Below, one piece after another: positions 8,347 to 16,900 of a stretch of 64,000 nucleotides of DNA. A program made the translations under genes and the position numbers. The notes beneath the pieces were generated by a model. The model was not told the origin of the DNA and did not search any database. It saw only the letters and a list, made by a program, of their open reading frames with translations. The DNA lies in contig NZ_CP123584.1 in NCBI RefSeq assembly GCF_045277565.1, forward strand, positions 310,001 through 374,000, written 5' to 3'. The stretch comes from Aliisedimentitalea scapharcae (GTDB taxonomy: Bacteria > Pseudomonadota > Alphaproteobacteria > Rhodobacterales > Rhodobacteraceae). The number at the start of each line of letters is the position of its first letter. Position 1 is the stretch's first letter.

Positions 8347-9909
8347 ATGGCTTTTCTTCGTGCGGCGGTCTTCGCCGCACTTTTTCTTGGTTGGATTGTA
8401 CCAACACCTGCCCGGGCACAAGATGTTACTCTGACATCGCCAGATGGTGCGGTCGAAATTTCGGGAACCCTGTTGGGGTTTGATGGCGAATTTTATCGGG
8501 TTGATACCCAATATGGCGAACTGACAGTGGACGGGTCCGGGGTAATTTGCGACGGGCCAGGATGCCCGAACCTCTCGGAATTTGTTGCCGAGCTCGCCTT
8601 TTCCGGGTCATCGGCCATGGGTGAGGTATTGCTGCCTGCCCTGATCGAAGGATTTGCGCTGCGCAAAGGGCTCAGAACCAATCGCATAAACCAGGATCCG
8701 ACCCATTTTGATTATAGCCTGCACCGGCCTGATGATGGTGCTGCTGTTGCCAGGTTTTTGTTTCGCATCACCACCACTGACGAAGGATTTGCCGACTTGT
8801 TGGCGAATGAGGCCGACGTGGTTATGGCGCTGCGGGAAATTCGGTCAAATGAACATCAGCGCGCCTACGAAGCGGGTATGGGCAATATGACTGATGCCCG
8901 GCGCAGCCGTGTTCTGGCATTGGATGCTATGGTTCCAGTGGTCGCGCCGGGAAATCCGGTACGGACGGTTTCCGTTCCACAATTGGCACAAGTCTTTTCT
9001 GGTCAGATCGTGAACTGGCAGGAACTGGGGGGACCAAATGCACCAATTGCCCTGCACTTGCCTGCGGTTGGATCTGGAATGGCACAGGCGGTCGAAGATC
9101 GCCTGTTGGCTCCGGTTCGCTTGGATGTTGCCGACGACATTCAGCGACACGATCGCAGCGGTACCTTGGCGCGCGCGGTCACCACTGATCCGTTCGCGTT
9201 GGGTATCGCCAGCTTTTCCGAAACCGGCACTGCCCGTCCGCTGACACTGACAGGATCCTGCGGCTATCGATTGTCGGCGACCCGCCGCACGATCAAGACC
9301 GAAGACTACCCGTTGACCTCGCCCATGTTCCTGTATCTTCCGGCCCGCCGGCTCCCCCAGATCGGTCGCGAGTTTCTGTCCTATGCCCAAAGCCCGGCAG
9401 CCCAGGTTGTCATCCGCCGTGCCGGGTTTGTCGACCAGGCACCAGAGTATATTCGGGTCAGCGCACAGGGAGATCGCCTGGCCAATGCGATCCAAGCCGC
9501 GGGGGAAGAGGTTAAGCTGTCCGAGTTGCACAGGATGGTGAAAATGATGAAACCGACAACACGGTTGTCGACGTCGTTTCGCTTTGAGACCGGATCAACA
9601 CGTCCGGATGCGCAGTCTCGGGCAAATATCGCGCAATTGGCCCGGGCGCTAGAGGTCGGCACTTATGATGCGCGCAAACTGATCTTTGTCGGGTTTTCTG
9701 ACGGGGAAGGCGCTGCCGAGGGAAACCGTAGGATTGCCTTGAAGCGGGCACAGGCGGTTCGGGATGCCGTGCTGGCCGCGGCCGAGACGATGGATTCCAC
9801 CCGTACTGAAATTGGGATCGAAGCCTTTGGCGAGGCCTTGCCCATGGCCTGTGATGACAGCGCATGGGGACGCCAGGTAAACCGGCGGGTTGAGGTCTGG
9901 GTGAGGTAA
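8347..9909 (+). CDS. Fusion of PstS-like substrate-binding domain and OmpA peptidoglycan-binding domain
   Basis: A 520-residue exported protein. A signal peptide ends at about ARAQ (residue 25). Residues ~75-350 resemble phosphate/tungstate-type periplasmic binding proteins: FSGSSAMGEVLLPALIEGFA resembles the PstS ligand loop, and later QLAQVFSGQIVNWQELGG is a typical PstS segment. Residues ~400-520 form an OmpA domain (FRFETGSTRPD, VGFSDGEG, RAQAVRDAV, NRRVEVW). A binding domain tethered to peptidoglycan cannot shuttle freely to an ABC importer, so it may sense or scavenge a ligand at the wall. It follows the anchored protein ending at 8321. The ligand is unknown; phosphate is only a guess from family resemblance. 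Confidence 0.83.
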   Translation: MAFLRAAVFAALFLGWIVPTPARAQDVTLTSPDGAVEISGTLLGFDGEFYRVDTQYGELTVDGSGVICDGPGCPNLSEFVAELAFSGSSAMGEVLLPALIEGFALRKGLRTNRINQDPTHFDYSLHRPDDGAAVARFLFRITTTDEGFADLLANEADVVMALREIRSNEHQRAYEAGMGNMTDARRSRVLALDAMVPVVAPGNPVRTVSVPQLAQVFSGQIVNWQELGGPNAPIALHLPAVGSGMAQAVEDRLLAPVRLDVADDIQRHDRSGTLARAVTTDPFALGIASFSETGTARPLTLTGSCGYRLSATRRTIKTEDYPLTSPMFLYLPARRLPQIGREFLSYAQSPAAQVVIRRAGFVDQAPEYIRVSAQGDRLANAIQAAGEEVKLSELHRMVKMMKPTTRLSTSFRFETGSTRPDAQSRANIAQLARALEVGTYDARKLIFVGFSDGEGAAEGNRRIALKRAQAVRDAVLAAAETMDSTRTEIGIEAFGEALPMACDDSAWGRQVNRRVEVWVR

Positions 9910-10046
9910 CCCGTTCTCTGTCCGAGCCATATTGGCGATCTATATGTGAACGCCTTTCTCTCTCCGGGTTCTGACCGGGAATGGAAGGGCGCGGCCCATC
10001 GGGCAGGAGGGCTTGTGTGAGGCCGGCTGGGCGCGCATCGGACCCT

Positions 10047-10811
10047 TTACAGATATCCTTCGCTGCGAAAGCTGAGCTCAGTTGATTTTCCGATGATCAG
10101 ATGGTCGTGCAAGGAAAGACCCAGGGCAATACAGGCCTGATTAATCTGATCTGTCATCACGATATCAGACTCAGACGGTGTTGGATCACCAGACGGATGA
10201 TTGTGAACGAGGATCAAGGCAGTGGCATTCAGTTCCAGCGCTCGCTTGGCAACTTCGCGTGGATACACCGGAACATGATCGACGGTGCCGCGCGCCTGTT
10301 CTTCGTCTGCAATCAGCGTGTTCTTTGGATCCAGAAACAGAACGCGGAATTGTTCGGTCTCTCGATGTGCCATCGTGGTGTGACAATAGTCCAGGACTGC
10401 GTCCCAACTCGAAATCACATGACGCTGCATTACCCGCGCGCGGGCCATTCGGTGGGTGGCTGCCTCGACGATTTTCAGATCGGTGATGACTGCATCTCCG
10501 ATACCTTGGATCCGGGCGAGCTGGTCGGGTTGGGCGGATAACACCCGGTTGAAGTCGCCAAATTGATCCAGCAAAGCCCGAGCCACCGGTTTCACATCCC
10601 GACGCGGTATCGAGCGAAACAGGAGAAGTTCAAGAAGTTCGTAGTCTGGAATAGCAGCGGCACCACCAGTCATAAAGCGGTCCCTTAGGCGCGCACGGTG
10701 GTCTTTGATATAGGAGGGAAGCTGGCCAGTTGGCAGCCGCGTAGCCGGGGCCTCTTCGCCGTCGGCAAACAGCGGCAGCGACATTTCCTGAAAGGCAGAT
10801 GGGCGGCTCAT
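10047..10811 (-). CDS. radC: RadC/JAB-domain protein
   Basis: A 254-residue member of the RadC (UPF0758) family. The N-terminal helix-hairpin-helix-like part contains IQGIGDAV. The C-terminal JAMM metalloprotease-like domain carries the full metal-binding signature H203-x-H205-x7-S213-x2-D216 (HNHPSGDPTPSESD). Despite the name, a role in DNA repair is not established for the family. It stands alone on the minus strand between the OmpA-fusion gene and the dnaKJ operon. The leader contains one copy of the dispersed hairpin repeat. Confidence 0.9.
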   Translation of the reverse strand: MSRPSAFQEMSLPLFADGEEAPATRLPTGQLPSYIKDHRARLRDRFMTGGAAAIPDYELLELLLFRSIPRRDVKPVARALLDQFGDFNRVLSAQPDQLARIQGIGDAVITDLKIVEAATHRMARARVMQRHVISSWDAVLDYCHTTMAHRETEQFRVLFLDPKNTLIADEEQARGTVDHVPVYPREVAKRALELNATALILVHNHPSGDPTPSESDIVMTDQINQACIALGLSLHDHLIIGKSTELSFRSEGYL

Positions 10812-10890
10812 TCAGGGACAATAGCCCGATCATGGTGAAGAATTTGTTAACCCGCTGGGGCCGGACATTGTGTGATGAATGTCGCGCACA

Positions 10891-10950
10891 CGGGGCTTTG
10901 CCCCCGCAGCCTGTGGCTGCTCCCCCAAGGTATTTTGGGCCAGAAAGAAG
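10891..10950 (+). repeat. Dispersed intergenic hairpin repeat, copy A
   Basis: A G/C hairpin (GGGGCTTTGCCCC), a second GC hairpin (GCAGCCTGTGGCTGC), then CCCCCAAGGTATTTT and the terminal box CCAGAAAGAAG. The same order and terminal box occur at 42937-43015 and, inverted, at 58467-58518. This copy lies between radC and dnaJ. Confidence 0.75.
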
Positions 10951-10973
10951 CAACAAGGCCCCAGGAACCCCGC

Positions 10974-11003
10974 AAAAAAAACCGCGGTTTGAAGCCGCGG
11001 GTT
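10974..11003 (-). terminator. Terminator of the dnaK-dnaJ operon
   Basis: Read on the minus strand: CCGCGG stems with a 7-base loop, extended by A/T pairs, followed by a run of 8 T. It begins about 30 bases after the dnaJ stop. Confidence 0.82.
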
Positions 11004-11034
11004 TCTTTGGTTCTTCTGAATGGGATCGCGATGC

Positions 11035-12192
11035 TTAACCCTTCATCGAATCCCAAAAGCTTTTGACAGACTTGAAGAAGCTATTGCTTTCAGGGTTGTT
11101 GTCCTCGCTCAGATCATTGAACTCGCGCAACAACTCCTTTTGACGGGAGGTGAGATTGACGGGTGTTTCCACAGCCAATTCAATGAACATATCGCCGATT
11201 CCACCGCCACGCAGAGCTGGCATGCCCTTGCCACGCAGGCGCATCTGGCGCCCGGATTGACTGCCTTCGGGGATCTGAACCCGCCCGCGCCCACCATCTA
11301 TGGTGGGGACTTCGATAGAGCCGCCCAGAGCAGCCTTGGACATGCTGACCGGCACCCGGCAATAAAGATTGACGCCATCGCGTTCGAACAGGTCATGTTG
11401 GGCCACCTCGACAAAGATGTAGAGATCACCCGGTGGGCCGCCGCGCATGCCCGCCTCGCCTTCGCCGGCCAGGCGAATTCGCGTGCCGGTTTCAACGCCG
11501 GTGGGGATGTTGACGGACAGTGAGCGATCTTTTTCCACCCGACCCTGACCGTGACAGGATTTACAGGGGTTCTTGATCACCTGGCCCAAACCCGAACAGG
11601 TGGGACAGGTGCGTTCGACGGTAAAGAACCCTTGTTGCGCGCGCACCTTACCCATGCCGGAACATGTCGGACAGGTGGTTGGTTCGACGCCACCTTCGGC
11701 TCCTGTTCCATCACAGGAAGAACATCCCACAGCTGTGGGCACCCTGATGGTCTTTTGCAGGCCGGAAAAGGCGTCTTCGAGCGTGACGCGCAGGTTATAG
11801 CGCAAATCCGATCCACGCGCCGCACGACGGCCGCCACCGCCACCGCGGCCCCCCATGAAGTCTCCGAACAGGTCGTCGAAGACATCCGAGAATGCCGAAG
11901 AGAAATCACCAGACCCAAAACCGGGGCCTCCGGGACCACCGGGGCGCCCGCCGCCACCCATGCCATTTTCGAAAGCTGCATGGCCAAAGCGGTCATAGGC
12001 CGCCTTTTTCTCGGCGTCCTTCAGAACTTCATAGGCCTCGCCAGCTTCCTTGAACTGGGCTTCGGCATCGGGGTTGTCCTTGTTGCGGTCGGGGTGCAGT
12101 TCCTTGGCTTTGCCGCGGAACGCTTTCTTGATTTCATCCGCCGATGCGCCTTTGGACACGCCGAGCACTTCGTAATAGTCGCGTTTTGACAT
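11035..12192 (-). CDS. dnaJ: Chaperone DnaJ (Hsp40)
   Basis: Co-chaperone that stimulates DnaK ATPase and delivers unfolded clients. The 385-residue protein has a J domain with HPD at 33-35, a Gly/Phe-rich linker (about 77-125), and a zinc domain with four CxxCxGxG repeats (Cys157/160, 174/177, 196/199, 210/213). The C-terminal client-binding domains follow. The start MSKRDYYEVLG is set by homology, with AAGGAT upstream; the frame stays open 19 codons further 5', but that part is the dnaK-dnaJ spacer with its hairpin. It is transcribed after dnaK. Confidence 0.97.
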   Translation of the reverse strand: MSKRDYYEVLGVSKGASADEIKKAFRGKAKELHPDRNKDNPDAEAQFKEAGEAYEVLKDAEKKAAYDRFGHAAFENGMGGGGRPGGPGGPGFGSGDFSSAFSDVFDDLFGDFMGGRGGGGGRRAARGSDLRYNLRVTLEDAFSGLQKTIRVPTAVGCSSCDGTGAEGGVEPTTCPTCSGMGKVRAQQGFFTVERTCPTCSGLGQVIKNPCKSCHGQGRVEKDRSLSVNIPTGVETGTRIRLAGEGEAGMRGGPPGDLYIFVEVAQHDLFERDGVNLYCRVPVSMSKAALGGSIEVPTIDGGRGRVQIPEGSQSGRQMRLRGKGMPALRGGGIGDMFIELAVETPVNLTSRQKELLREFNDLSEDNNPESNSFFKSVKSFWDSMKG

Positions 12193-12220
12193 CGATCTAT
12201 CCTTTTGCCTCAACGAAAGC

Positions 12221-12247
12221 GGGCCGGTCCGGGGTCCGGACCGGCCC
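12221..12247 (-). other. Perfect hairpin between dnaK and dnaJ
   Basis: A 12-bp perfect inverted repeat (12221-12232 with 12236-12247, arm GGGCCGGTCCGG) with a 3-base loop in the 76-base dnaK-dnaJ spacer. No T run follows in the direction of transcription, so it is more likely an mRNA-stability or processing element, or a partial terminator that lowers dnaJ relative to dnaK. Confidence 0.7.
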
Positions 12248-12268
12248 ATTTTTGGCCAAGTTCACGCC

Positions 12269-14188
12269 TTAGCGCTTGTTGTCGTCCAGGTCTTCGAATT
12301 CGGCATCGACGATGTCGTCATCGCCGGGACCGGTGTCTGTGTCGGCTGCCGCCGGTTCATCACCAGCTTCTTCGGCAGAGGCCTTGTAGATGGCTTCGCC
12401 CAGCTTCATGGCCGCTTCAGTGACGTTCTGGACACCGGCTTTGATCTTGTCGGCGTCTGCCTTGTCACTGTCGAGATCGTCCTTGAGCGCGGCAATCGCC
12501 AGCTCGATGGCTTCGATGGTGGTCGGGTCGACCTTGTCGGCGTGCTCTTCCATCGACTTCTCGGTGGAATGGATCAGCGATTCGGCCTGGTTGCGTGCTT
12601 CGACCAGCTCCTTGCGGGCCTTGTCGGCGTCGGCGTTCTCTTCGGCGTCCTTGACCATCTTTTCGATGTCGTCGTCGGACAGACCACCCGAGGCCTGGAT
12701 GGTGATCTTGTGCTCTTTGCCCGTGCCTTTGTCTTTGGCCTGGACCGACACGATGCCGTTGGCATCGATGTCAAAGGTCACTTCGATCTGCGGCATGCCG
12801 CGCGGTGCGGGCGGGATGTCTTCGAGGTTGAACTGGCCGAGGATCTTGTTGTCGGCTGCCATTTCCCGTTCGCCCTGGAACACGCGGATGGTCACGGCGT
12901 TCTGGTTGTCTTCGGCGGTCGAGAAGACCTGAGACTTTTTCGTCGGGATCGTGGTGTTGCGGTCGATCAGGCGGGTGAACACACCACCCAAGGTTTCGAT
13001 CCCCAGCGACAGCGGGGTCACGTCCAGCAGAACCACGTCCTTGACGTCGCCCTGCAGAACACCGGCCTGAATGGCAGCACCCATTGCAACCACTTCGTCC
13101 GGGTTCACACCCTTGTGCGGCTCCTTGCCAAAGAACTTACTCACTTCTTCGGCCACTTTGGGCATACGGGTCATACCGCCGACCAGAACCACTTCGTCAA
13201 TGTCACCGGCCGAGATGCCCGCGTCTTTCAACGCAGCGGCGCAGGGCTTCATCGACGCTTTGATCAGGTCGTTGACCAGCTGTTCCAGCTTGGCGCGGGT
13301 CAGCTTCATGACCATGTGCAGCGGCTGACCGCTGTTGGGGTCCATCGAGATGAACGGCTGGTTGATTTCGGTCTGGCTGGCAGACGACAGTTCGATCTTG
13401 GCCTTTTCAGCGGCTTCTTTCAGGCGCTGCAGGGCCATCTTGTCCTTGGACAGATCGACACCGTTTTCCTTTTTGAACTGGTCCGCCAAATAGTTGACGA
13501 TACGCATGTCAAAGTCTTCACCACCCAGGAAGGTGTCACCGTTGGTCGATTTGACTTCGAACAGACCATCGTCGATTTCCAGAATGGTCACGTCGAATGT
13601 ACCACCACCAAGGTCATAAACCGCGATGGTCTGGCTATCTTCCTTGTCCAGGCCATAGGCCAGAGCCGCAGCCGTGGGTTCGTTGATGATGCGCAGCACT
13701 TCCAGACCGGCGATCTTGCCCGCGTCTTTGGTGGCCTGACGCTGGGCGTCGTTGAAATAGGCAGGAACGGTGATGACTGCCTGAGTGACTTCCTCACCCA
13801 GATAGCTTTCCGCAGTTTCCTTCATCTTGCCCAAGGTAAAGGCCGAGATCTGCGACGGGGAGTATTTCTCGCCCTTGGCTTCGACCCATGCGTCGCCATT
13901 GCCACCGTCAACGATGTTGAAGGGGACCATTTTTTGGTCTTTGGTTACGGCAGCATCGTCGATACGACGGCCGATCAGGCGCTTGGCACCAAAGATGGTG
14001 TTGTCAGGATTGGTCACGGCCTGGCGTTTCGCAGGCTGCCCAACCAGACGTTCATTGTCGGTGAATGCGACGATTGAAGGGGTTGTCCGGGCACCCTCGG
14101 CGTTTTCGATAACGCGGGGCTGGCTGCCGTCCATGATGGCCACACAGGAGTTGGTGGTGCCAAGGTCAATGCCGATTACTTTGCTCAT
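12269..14188 (-). CDS. dnaK: Chaperone DnaK (Hsp70)
   Basis: ATP-dependent chaperone of 639 residues, the usual length. The N-terminal ATPase domain opens MSKVIGIDLGTTNSCVA and contains the phosphate-2 loop region IAVYDLGGGTFDVT and VVLVGGMTRMP. The interdomain linker DVVLLDVTPLSLGIET leads to the beta-sandwich substrate domain. The acidic tail GPGDDDIVDAEFEDL is typical. A heat-shock-like promoter candidate lies about 110 bases upstream. It is the first gene of the dnaKJ operon; grpE is not adjacent. Confidence 0.98.
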   Translation of the reverse strand: MSKVIGIDLGTTNSCVAIMDGSQPRVIENAEGARTTPSIVAFTDNERLVGQPAKRQAVTNPDNTIFGAKRLIGRRIDDAAVTKDQKMVPFNIVDGGNGDAWVEAKGEKYSPSQISAFTLGKMKETAESYLGEEVTQAVITVPAYFNDAQRQATKDAGKIAGLEVLRIINEPTAAALAYGLDKEDSQTIAVYDLGGGTFDVTILEIDDGLFEVKSTNGDTFLGGEDFDMRIVNYLADQFKKENGVDLSKDKMALQRLKEAAEKAKIELSSASQTEINQPFISMDPNSGQPLHMVMKLTRAKLEQLVNDLIKASMKPCAAALKDAGISAGDIDEVVLVGGMTRMPKVAEEVSKFFGKEPHKGVNPDEVVAMGAAIQAGVLQGDVKDVVLLDVTPLSLGIETLGGVFTRLIDRNTTIPTKKSQVFSTAEDNQNAVTIRVFQGEREMAADNKILGQFNLEDIPPAPRGMPQIEVTFDIDANGIVSVQAKDKGTGKEHKITIQASGGLSDDDIEKMVKDAEENADADKARKELVEARNQAESLIHSTEKSMEEHADKVDPTTIEAIELAIAALKDDLDSDKADADKIKAGVQNVTEAAMKLGEAIYKASAEEAGDEPAAADTDTGPGDDDIVDAEFEDLDDNKR

Positions 14189-14297
14189 TTTTGATCCCTT
14201 TACTCTTCAAGGCGATTACCCGAGACCTGAACCCGTTTTGGCATCCTGGCCCCGATTCTCATGCGACGGGTGGGCTTCACCACATCGCGTCTCGGCG

Positions 14298-14327
14298 TAT
14301 ATAGGGAGCGAAAATACAGCCTGCAAC
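14298..14327 (-). promoter_or_regulatory. Candidate sigma-32 (RpoH) promoter of dnaK
   Basis: On the minus strand, CCCTATATA (14298-14306) matches the alphaproteobacterial RpoH -10 form CYTATNTA. The hexamer GTTGCA lies 15 bases upstream of it as a degenerate -35 (consensus CTTGAA). The -10 is good and the -35 is weak. Confidence 0.45.
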
Positions 14328-14400
14328 CGCCCTTTGACGCTGGTTTTCGCGAATCTGTGATGAAATTGGAAAGTCTCTGGCAAGAAATGGAAATCAAGTG

Positions 14401-15003
14401 ATGGTGCGGCTCAATGTTCGCGGGTTTGAAATTCACAAGTCCTTTTTGGATCCTGCCGCCCAGGCTGCGCTGATCGAGGCGCTGAAACCGGTCTTGAAAG
14501 CTGCGCCCTTGTTCACACCTACGGTGCCAAGCGGGCGCAAGATGTCCGTGCGTATGACATCGGCAGGAAAATTGGGCTGGGTGTCAGACACACAGGGATA
14601 CAGATATCAGTCGGATCATCCTCTGGGGCAGCGGTGGCCACAGATTCCGTCCAAGGTTCTGGAGGTATGGCGGGATTTGGCAGGCGGAGTCCGGGATCCG
14701 GATTGCTGCTTGATCAACTATTATGGTGAAGAGGCCCGCATGGGGCTGCACCAGGACAAGGACGAGGCGGATTTTTCCTTTCCCGTGGTGTCTATTTCTT
14801 TGGGAGACGACGGATTGTTTCGCATCGGCCAACAGGCGCGCGGTGGCAAGACCGAATCAATCTGGTTGAACTCGGGAGATGTTGTGGTGATGGGCGGACC
14901 GGCGCGGCTGACTTACCACGGCTTGGACAGGATCCGGTTCAAATCGTCGCGTCTGCTACCAAAGGGGGGGCGGTTGAATCTGACGTTGCGCGTAGCGACC
15001 TGA
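14401..15003 (+). CDS. alkB: AlkB-like Fe(II)/2-oxoglutarate dioxygenase
   Basis: A 200-residue oxidative demethylase that would repair N1-methyladenine and N3-methylcytosine in nucleic acid. The iron ligands are H117-x-D119 (GLHQDKDE) and H173 (TYHGLDRI). The 2-oxoglutarate-binding RxxxxxR is R191...R197 in GGRLNLTLR. NYYGEEARMG and SGDVVVMGGPARL are classic AlkB segments. The frame also allows a GTG one codon earlier. The Shine-Dalgarno sequence is weak. It is divergent from dnaK with a 212-base gap. No ada or other alkylation-repair gene is adjacent. Confidence 0.92.
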   Translation: MVRLNVRGFEIHKSFLDPAAQAALIEALKPVLKAAPLFTPTVPSGRKMSVRMTSAGKLGWVSDTQGYRYQSDHPLGQRWPQIPSKVLEVWRDLAGGVRDPDCCLINYYGEEARMGLHQDKDEADFSFPVVSISLGDDGLFRIGQQARGGKTESIWLNSGDVVVMGGPARLTYHGLDRIRFKSSRLLPKGGRLNLTLRVAT

Positions 15004-15158
15004 GATTGCAAACAAAGGGGGCATGGAACCGCAGGCAGGTTTACCTGACTGCGCCACGCCCAACGGGCGGAAGCTCCCCGATAGGGGAGCGACGACGGGC
15101 GGGAGCCGCTGCTGATGCAGCAAGAGCGGACATTCAGGTCGCGAGCTGCGACGACTTG

Positions 15159-15980
15159 TCAGCGACGCGCACTCCAGCTGAGCGAAACCCGGCGGCGTGT
15201 GAAAAATTCGCCCATCAGGCCGATGACAATAAAGACAACACTCAGCCAGAACGCATATTGCCAAGTGGTGAAATGCGGGTTGTAGTTGATGAACGCAAAC
15301 CCTCTGGATTGGTCGATAATATGAAACAGAGGGTTCCAGTCGAACATGACCAACATGGATGATGGCAGCGTATTCGCCAGAAACATCTTGCCGGATGCGA
15401 TCATGTTGGCCCGCTGGTAAACAGTTCGCAAAATGCCGGTGATACTGGGAAACCAGGGCTGAAAACCCAACAATAGCAACCCGATCGAAACCCCTGAAAA
15501 CCATGACATCAACACCATTCCGAATGTGCTGACCGGATCCTCGATGTGCACCGGAGTAAAAATGATGTGGTATCCCAACAGGATGATACCCATGGTCAAT
15601 ACCTGCAGATACAGGGTCGACATGGCCGCAGACACAATCGAAATAATCGAATTCATCGGTGAATGCATCATCATCGGGCTGTTGAGACTGCCCGCTCCGG
15701 CGACAGCGGAAATCGTCTTGGTCTGCAACATGAACAGCATGATACCTGTCATGATGTACAATATGATGTCGCCTCGAACTGCCGAGCTTCGCATGCCCAT
15801 AAGGGCGAACATCAGATAGAACACGACAACAAAGGTGACGACCTGCATCAGGCTCATTCCCAACGCAACCAATGCGTTGTTATGCCGGGATCGGATATTG
15901 CGGACGATCGAATGAAAGGTGACCTCGGCCATGACCAAAAGGCCGCCGATATTCGATTGATGCCGTCGTTGCTGAAACAT
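15159..15980 (-). CDS. ABC-2 type permease for polysaccharide/LPS-type export
   Basis: A 273-residue integral membrane protein of the ABC-2/KpsM type. It has about six hydrophobic segments, the first around residues 40-62 after the N-terminal amphipathic stretch AEVTFHSIVRNIRSRH. WNPLFHIIDQSR near residue 216 is characteristic of polysaccharide-export permeases. It would pair with an ATPase of the KpsT type to export a lipid-linked glycan, but no such ATPase is present in the window. AAGGCGGG lies upstream of the ATG. It is divergent from cysQ-kdsB, which supply glycan precursors, so capsule or similar surface polysaccharide is the likely cargo. Confidence 0.85.
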   Translation of the reverse strand: MFQQRRHQSNIGGLLVMAEVTFHSIVRNIRSRHNNALVALGMSLMQVVTFVVVFYLMFALMGMRSSAVRGDIILYIMTGIMLFMLQTKTISAVAGAGSLNSPMMMHSPMNSIISIVSAAMSTLYLQVLTMGIILLGYHIIFTPVHIEDPVSTFGMVLMSWFSGVSIGLLLLGFQPWFPSITGILRTVYQRANMIASGKMFLANTLPSSMLVMFDWNPLFHIIDQSRGFAFINYNPHFTTWQYAFWLSVVFIVIGLMGEFFTRRRVSLSWSARR

Positions 15981-16102
15981 GACAACCCGCCTTGTACGCT
16001 GCTGTACTCAATGTGACACGGAATTCTTGCTGTTCCGTTTCAAGCACACCATAAGGGGGCAAACGTGGATTTTCAATAAAACCCCATCGCTGGAGAGATT
16101 TC

Positions 16103-16900
16103 GTGAACTATGACGCCCTTATCCCGGTAATCCGTACTCTGGCCATTCAGGCGGGAACACGGATCATGGAAATCTATACGGCCGACGATTTTGACGTAAA
16201 GGTCAAATCGGACGACAGCCCCGTGACCGAAGCGGACGAAGCTGCGGACGCGCTGATCTCCGAAGGATTGCGGTCTGCGTTCCCGGACGTGATGTTGGTG
16301 ACCGAAGAACAATCGGCGTCGCATTCAACCACCGGCGACACCTTCCTGATTGTTGATCCTCTGGACGGGACCAAGGAGTTCATTCACCGCCGCGGTGACT
16401 TCACCGTGAATATTGCACTGGTCGAAAACGGTGTGCCGACGCGGGGTGTTGTCTACGCGCCTGCCAAACAACGGATGTTCTTTACTCTGGCGGATGGGTC
16501 TACCGTCGAAGAAACCGGCGATTTCGACCCCGATACCATCGGCGCAACGCGCCCGATCCGCGTGGCAGACAGCAACAATGCGGCCTTGATGGTCGTGGCG
16601 TCCAAATCCCACCGCGATCAGGCGACCGAAGACTATATTAACAAGTATAATGTCAAAGACAGCAAGAGTGCAGGCTCGTCATTGAAATTCTGTCTGGTCG
16701 CCACGGGCGAAGCTGACATCTATCCGCGTGTCGGACGCACCATGGAGTGGGACACGGCCGCTGGTCATGCCGTTTTGCATGGCGCAGGCGGCAAGGTGGT
16801 GCGTTTTGATGACCATGCGCCCCTGACGTACGGCAAGGACGGGTATGCCAACCCGTTCTTCATCGCCTATGCACCGGGTGTAGAGTTGAAGGAAGCCTGA
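16103..16900 (+). CDS. cysQ: 3'(2'),5'-bisphosphate nucleotidase CysQ
   Basis: Inositol-monophosphatase-fold enzyme that hydrolyses 3'-phosphoadenosine 5'-phosphate (PAP), the by-product of PAPS reduction and of sulfotransferases. Metal-binding residues are visible: the E68-E69 region (TEEQ), D85-P-L-D-G-T90, and the C-terminal EWDTAAGHAVLHGAGG. The 265-residue length is normal. The start is GTG with GGAGAG upstream; no ATG fits better. It overlaps kdsB by 1 base. The presence of two sulfotransferase-like genes within 10 kb gives it an obvious local role. Confidence 0.92.
   Translation: MNYDALIPVIRTLAIQAGTRIMEIYTADDFDVKVKSDDSPVTEADEAADALISEGLRSAFPDVMLVTEEQSASHSTTGDTFLIVDPLDGTKEFIHRRGDFTVNIALVENGVPTRGVVYAPAKQRMFFTLADGSTVEETGDFDPDTIGATRPIRVADSNNAALMVVASKSHRDQATEDYINKYNVKDSKSAGSSLKFCLVATGEADIYPRVGRTMEWDTAAGHAVLHGAGGKVVRFDDHAPLTYGKDGYANPFFIAYAPGVELKEA

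Noticed and set aside
12542..14077. Open frame of 511 codons opposite dnaK
   Set aside because: Long antisense frames opposite dnaK are a known artefact of its codon bias; the sequence is Phe/His/Val-rich with no domain.
15061..15100. Hairpin GCTCCCC-GATA-GGGGAGC after the alkB-like gene as a terminator
   Set aside because: Only 7 bp with no T run in either direction; it may simply reflect GC-rich sequence.
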